Assembly (NCBI RefSeq): GCF_029761935.1
Contig: NZ_CP121699.1
Coordinates: 2,790,001 to 2,854,000 of the forward strand
Direction of reading: 5' to 3'
DNA from: Microbacterium testaceum
GTDB taxonomy: Bacteria > Actinomycetota > Actinomycetes > Actinomycetales > Microbacteriaceae
Length of the DNA stretch: 64,000 nucleotides
Shown here: piece by piece, positions 61,452 to 64,000 of the stretch
Layout: each line of letters opens with the position of its first letter
Numbering within the stretch: the stretch's first letter is position 1
Notes under the pieces: model-generated
Database searches by the model: none
What the model was told of the DNA's origin: nothing
What the model saw: only the letters and a program-made list of their open reading frames with translations
Program-made: the position numbers and the translations under genes

Positions 61452-62591
61452 TTAGTCAGCCGAGAGCATGCGCGGCAAATAGCCGAGAGCGTCGAGTCGA
61501 CGGACGAGACGGGGTGCAAGCGGACCCCTCGCCAACGAGATCCGGTAGAACCGCGGGCCCTCCTCCGCTTGCTGGAGGAGAGATCGTTCGCGCAGATTGC
61601 GGATGAAGCGAGAGCGATGAGACGCCGTGCCCGGAACGATCTCCTCCAGATCGCCCGCCTTGATCACTCCGCTTCCCAGGACCGCGCTCAGAGCCGCATG
61701 CTCTTCACGGGAAATGAGTCCGTCCCGTCGTAATGATTGGAGGGCCGGGCCCACCAGCTCGTCGATGACGAACGCGTGGCGCTGCAGTTCGAGCAGGCGA
61801 GCGATATCGTCACGGATGCCACGCACGAAAAATTCGGCCCACGCGATGGTGCCGGAGTCGGTGAGGTCATCGGCGATCTCAAGGGCGGAGATGTAGGCGT
61901 CCCGGTCGTTGCCGAAGACGGCGGTGGGGTTCAGAGCGCTGAATCCTCGCGTTGCGAAGATGGTCTTGCGCAGCATGGCGTAGGTGAAGAGACGCGAAAC
62001 TCGTCCGTTCCCGTTGCGGAACGGGTGGATCCACACGAAGCGATGGTGTGCGACCGCGATTTGCAGCATCTGCTCGTGGAGAGGTTTCGACTCGTTGGCG
62101 AAGTCCAGGAGGGAGGTCATCTCGGGGTGCACCGTGACCCAGGTCGGCGGCACGTGGGCTGAGTTGGTTATCGCGACTTCGTGTTCCCGGTAAGCGCCAG
62201 GGGTGGGGTCGCCCTCCCTGCTCAGGCCGTCCACGACGCGACGGTGGATCTCGCGGATCAGATTGTGTGTGAGGGGGGCTTCCGGTGGGAGGCTGTCGAT
62301 GAAGCGAGCGGTGGCGGCGATGTTCGTTATCTCGCGGAGTTGATCTGCGCTCGATCCGACGGAAGCGTCGATCTGGTCAAGCGCGTCGTACACAGTGGTG
62401 TGGTTTCCCTCGATCCGAGCGGAGACCACGCTCATGACGAGGTCGAACAACTGGTGAAGCTCTAGGAAGGTGTCTCTCGGGGTGTCGCCCGTACCGATGT
62501 CTGCTCGCAGACGTTCGATCTCGAACAGGGTCGCCACAAGAGGAGACTCGAAGTCGAGTCTCGGCATCGTGTACTTGTCGACCACTGTCAT
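61452..62591 (-). CDS. Fic-family AMP-transferase-like protein (class II)
   Basis: 379 residues. The Fic loop is HPFRNGNGRVSR (His189 to Arg200). The inhibitory helix SARIEGN (Ser57, Glu61, Gly62) lies N-terminal, which makes it class II. The usual acidic residue after HPFx (Asp/Glu, binds Mg) is Asn193 here. A winged-helix-like C-terminus (about 285-360) is present. Such proteins transfer AMP or other groups to target hydroxyls; many bacterial ones are self-inhibited or belong to toxin systems. G+C and codon use are lower than in the neighbours, and the upstream region 62592-62700 is AT-rich, which suggests recent acquisition. No antitoxin gene is adjacent. Confidence 0.92.
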   Translation of the reverse strand: MTVVDKYTMPRLDFESPLVATLFEIERLRADIGTGDTPRDTFLELHQLFDLVMSVVSARIEGNHTTVYDALDQIDASVGSSADQLREITNIAATARFIDSLPPEAPLTHNLIREIHRRVVDGLSREGDPTPGAYREHEVAITNSAHVPPTWVTVHPEMTSLLDFANESKPLHEQMLQIAVAHHRFVWIHPFRNGNGRVSRLFTYAMLRKTIFATRGFSALNPTAVFGNDRDAYISALEIADDLTDSGTIAWAEFFVRGIRDDIARLLELQRHAFVIDELVGPALQSLRRDGLISREEHAALSAVLGSGVIKAGDLEEIVPGTASHRSRFIRNLRERSLLQQAEEGPRFYRISLARGPLAPRLVRRLDALGYLPRMLSAD

Positions 62592-62770
62592 CCCTTCTTG
62601 CGGTAGTTAGCATGATTACTTGCACGACAGAACGTGAGGAACTATATCCGTAAAGGAAATTTGACGAGCTGGACGAAAGATTATTTGATCGATTCGGTCA
62701 CGAGAACTTGCGTTCTCTCGTCTTGCGAGCTTGCAGTCTTCGGCCCGACCCCCGCGCGTAGGCTGAACGG

Positions 62771-63673
62771 GTGACCGTCTCCGAGTTCTTCGATCCCGCG
62801 GAATGGACCCTGGCGCCCGGCGCCGAGGACTACACCGACATCACCGCCCACGTCACGCACGACGGTCGGGTCGCGCGTATCGCCTTCGATCGTCCGGAGG
62901 TGCGGAACGCGTTCCGCCCGCACACGGTCGATGAGCTGTACCGCGCCCTCGACATCGCGCGGCAGGATCATCGCATCGGCGTCGTCCTTCTCACCGGCAA
63001 CGGCCCGAGCCCCAAGGACGGCGGCTGGGCGTTCTGCTCCGGTGGTGACCAGCGCATCCGCGGCCGCGACGGCTACAAGTACTCCGAAGACGAGACGACC
63101 GTTCACGACCCCGGTCGCGCGGGTCGCCTGCACATCCTCGAGGTGCAGCGGCTCATCCGGTTCATGCCGAAGGTCGTCATCGCGGTCGTCCCCGGGTGGG
63201 CGGCGGGCGGCGGACACTCCCTCAACGTCGTGTGCGACCTGTCCATCGCGAGCGCCGAACACGGTCGTTTCAAGCAGACGGATGCCGACGTCGGCTCGTT
63301 CGACGCCGGGTACGGTTCCGCGTACTTCGCGCGCCAGATCGGCCAGAAGTTCGCGCGCGAGATCTTCTTCCTCGCCGAGGAGTACTCCGCCGAGCGCGCG
63401 TACGAGATGGGCGCGGTCAACCGCGTCGTGCCGCACGCCGAGCTCGAGCGCGAGGCCCTCGCGATGGCGCGCACGATCCTGACGAAGTCGCCGACCGCGA
63501 TCCGCATGCTCAAGTACGCCTTCAACGCCGTCGATGACGGTCTCGTCGGCCAGCAGTTGTTCGCCGGCGAGGCGACGCGCCTCGCCTACGGCACCGACGA
63601 AGCGGCCGAGGGGCGCGACTCGTTCCTCGAGAAGCGCGACCCCGACTGGTCCGACGTCCCGTGGCACTACTGA
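62771..63673 (+). CDS. menB: 1,4-Dihydroxy-2-naphthoyl-CoA synthase
   Basis: 300 residues of the crotonase family. RIAFDRPEVRNAFRPHTVDELY, FCSGGDQRIRGRDGY and the active-site region QTDADVGSFDAGYGSAYFAR (with the Asp and Tyr typical of MenB) are present, along with the C-terminal EGRDSFLEKRDPDW. It cyclises o-succinylbenzoyl-CoA to DHNA-CoA. TAGGCT lies 6 nt before the GTG at 62771 (leaderless). menE follows 17 bp after its stop. Confidence 0.95.
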   Translation: MTVSEFFDPAEWTLAPGAEDYTDITAHVTHDGRVARIAFDRPEVRNAFRPHTVDELYRALDIARQDHRIGVVLLTGNGPSPKDGGWAFCSGGDQRIRGRDGYKYSEDETTVHDPGRAGRLHILEVQRLIRFMPKVVIAVVPGWAAGGGHSLNVVCDLSIASAEHGRFKQTDADVGSFDAGYGSAYFARQIGQKFAREIFFLAEEYSAERAYEMGAVNRVVPHAELEREALAMARTILTKSPTAIRMLKYAFNAVDDGLVGQQLFAGEATRLAYGTDEAAEGRDSFLEKRDPDWSDVPWHY

Positions 63674-63689
63674 CCGCCGGAGTCCCCTC

Positions 63690-64000
63690 GTGAGGCTCGA
63701 GCCGGCGGCATCCGACGATCCGCGCGACGTGCTGCGCGCTCTGCGGGCGGCCGTCCTCGGCGCCGGTCCCGCCGTGGCGCTCGGCGGCTCGGACCTCGCC
63801 GGTGAGGTCCCCCCGGGGACGGCGGCGGTGGTCACGACCTCGGGGTCGACGGGTGTGCCCAAGTCGGTCGTGATCAGCCGCAACGCCCTCATCGCGAGTG
63901 CGTACGCCACGGCGGCGCGCATCGGCGAGGGCGCGTGGCTGCTCGCGGTCCCCGCCACCTACGTCGCCGGGGTGCAGGTGATCGTGCGGGCACTCCTGGC
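63690..64000 (+). CDS. menE: o-Succinylbenzoate-CoA ligase, 5' part only
   Basis: 103 codons are visible before the window ends. The protein begins MRLEPAASDDPRDVLRALRA, and the ATP-binding P-loop TSGSTGVPKSV of adenylate-forming enzymes comes early (about residue 51), so the N-terminal region is short, as is common for actinobacterial MenE. It activates o-succinylbenzoate with ATP and CoA to give the MenB substrate. GTG at 63690, 16 nt past the menB stop, so co-transcribed. Confidence 0.85.
   Translation, partial: MRLEPAASDDPRDVLRALRAAVLGAGPAVALGGSDLAGEVPPGTAAVVTTSGSTGVPKSVVISRNALIASAYATAARIGEGAWLLAVPATYVAGVQVIVRALL

Noticed and set aside
1..64000. tRNA, rRNA, riboswitch and CRISPR signals
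   Set aside because: A reading by eye found no cloverleaf with a GTTCGA-type arm, no known riboswitch core and no regularly spaced repeats; a covariance search would be needed to exclude weak ones.

Overview
The window is a gene-dense, very G+C-rich chromosomal segment of an actinobacterium, most likely Microbacterium or a close relative in Microbacteriaceae. The reasons are the codon bias towards G/C third positions, many GTG starts, two F420-type luciferase-like oxidoreductases, LAxTG-type sortase signals, a bS22-like mini-protein, a resA-ccdA-resB-ccsB cytochrome c biogenesis cluster next to menaquinone genes, and many genes that appear to be transcribed leaderless. No rRNA, tRNA, CRISPR array, transposase or prophage was seen.

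Layout. 1-6 kb: the end of a sortase-anchored metallophosphoesterase, then a small accessory patch (a TetR regulator resembling gamma-butyrolactone receptors, a histidine phosphatase and a DUF222/HNH endonuclease) marked by two copies of a ~135-bp intergenic repeat. 6-16 kb: metabolic and regulatory genes (HAD phosphatase, trans-sulfuration PLP enzyme, amino-acid permease, amine oxidase, sulfurtransferase-DUF4188 operon facing a MerR gene across a palindromic operator, ElaA-like acetyltransferase, AlkA-like glycosylase, and a stand-alone winged-helix regulator behind a cysteine-rich leader peptide). 16-24 kb: sbcDC with two small acidic proteins upstream, then an MFS exporter. 24-36 kb: housekeeping and salvage (MTA/SAH nucleosidase, aldo/keto reductase, nadE, a nuclease-helicase fusion, upp, tadA, an LLM oxidoreductase, a hydrolase, proC). 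36-40.5 kb: trkAH potassium uptake, ArsR, a BldC-like protein, bS22, a rhodanese, a glutaredoxin and a Dabb protein. 40.5-45.5 kb: a secreted sedolisin and a cell-wall-anchored protein under a Fur/Zur-type box, then a catalytically eroded ABC ATPase. 45.6-53 kb: an archaeal-type aspS, DedA, and a phosphatase-resA-ccdA-resB-ccsB operon. 53-59 kb: a YhgE/Pip protein and an MMPL transporter fused to a degenerate ABC ATPase domain, facing a TetR gene across tandem palindromes. 59-64 kb: menC, a pair of paralogous 59-residue genes flanking an LLM oxidoreductase, a lower-G+C Fic gene, menB and the start of menE.

The res/ccs operon matures c-type cytochromes and menB/C/E make menaquinone, so the right-hand 16 kb serves respiration. 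The Fic gene and the YhgE-MMPL-TetR block look like insertions into that neighbourhood. The most unusual signals are the duplicated intergenic element with an operator-like palindrome, the leaderless Cys-rich leader peptide, two independently degenerate ABC ATPase modules (one fused to an MMPL pump), the twin 59-residue genes, the probable metal-regulated surface protease operon, and the window-wide TANNNT-N6-start pattern.
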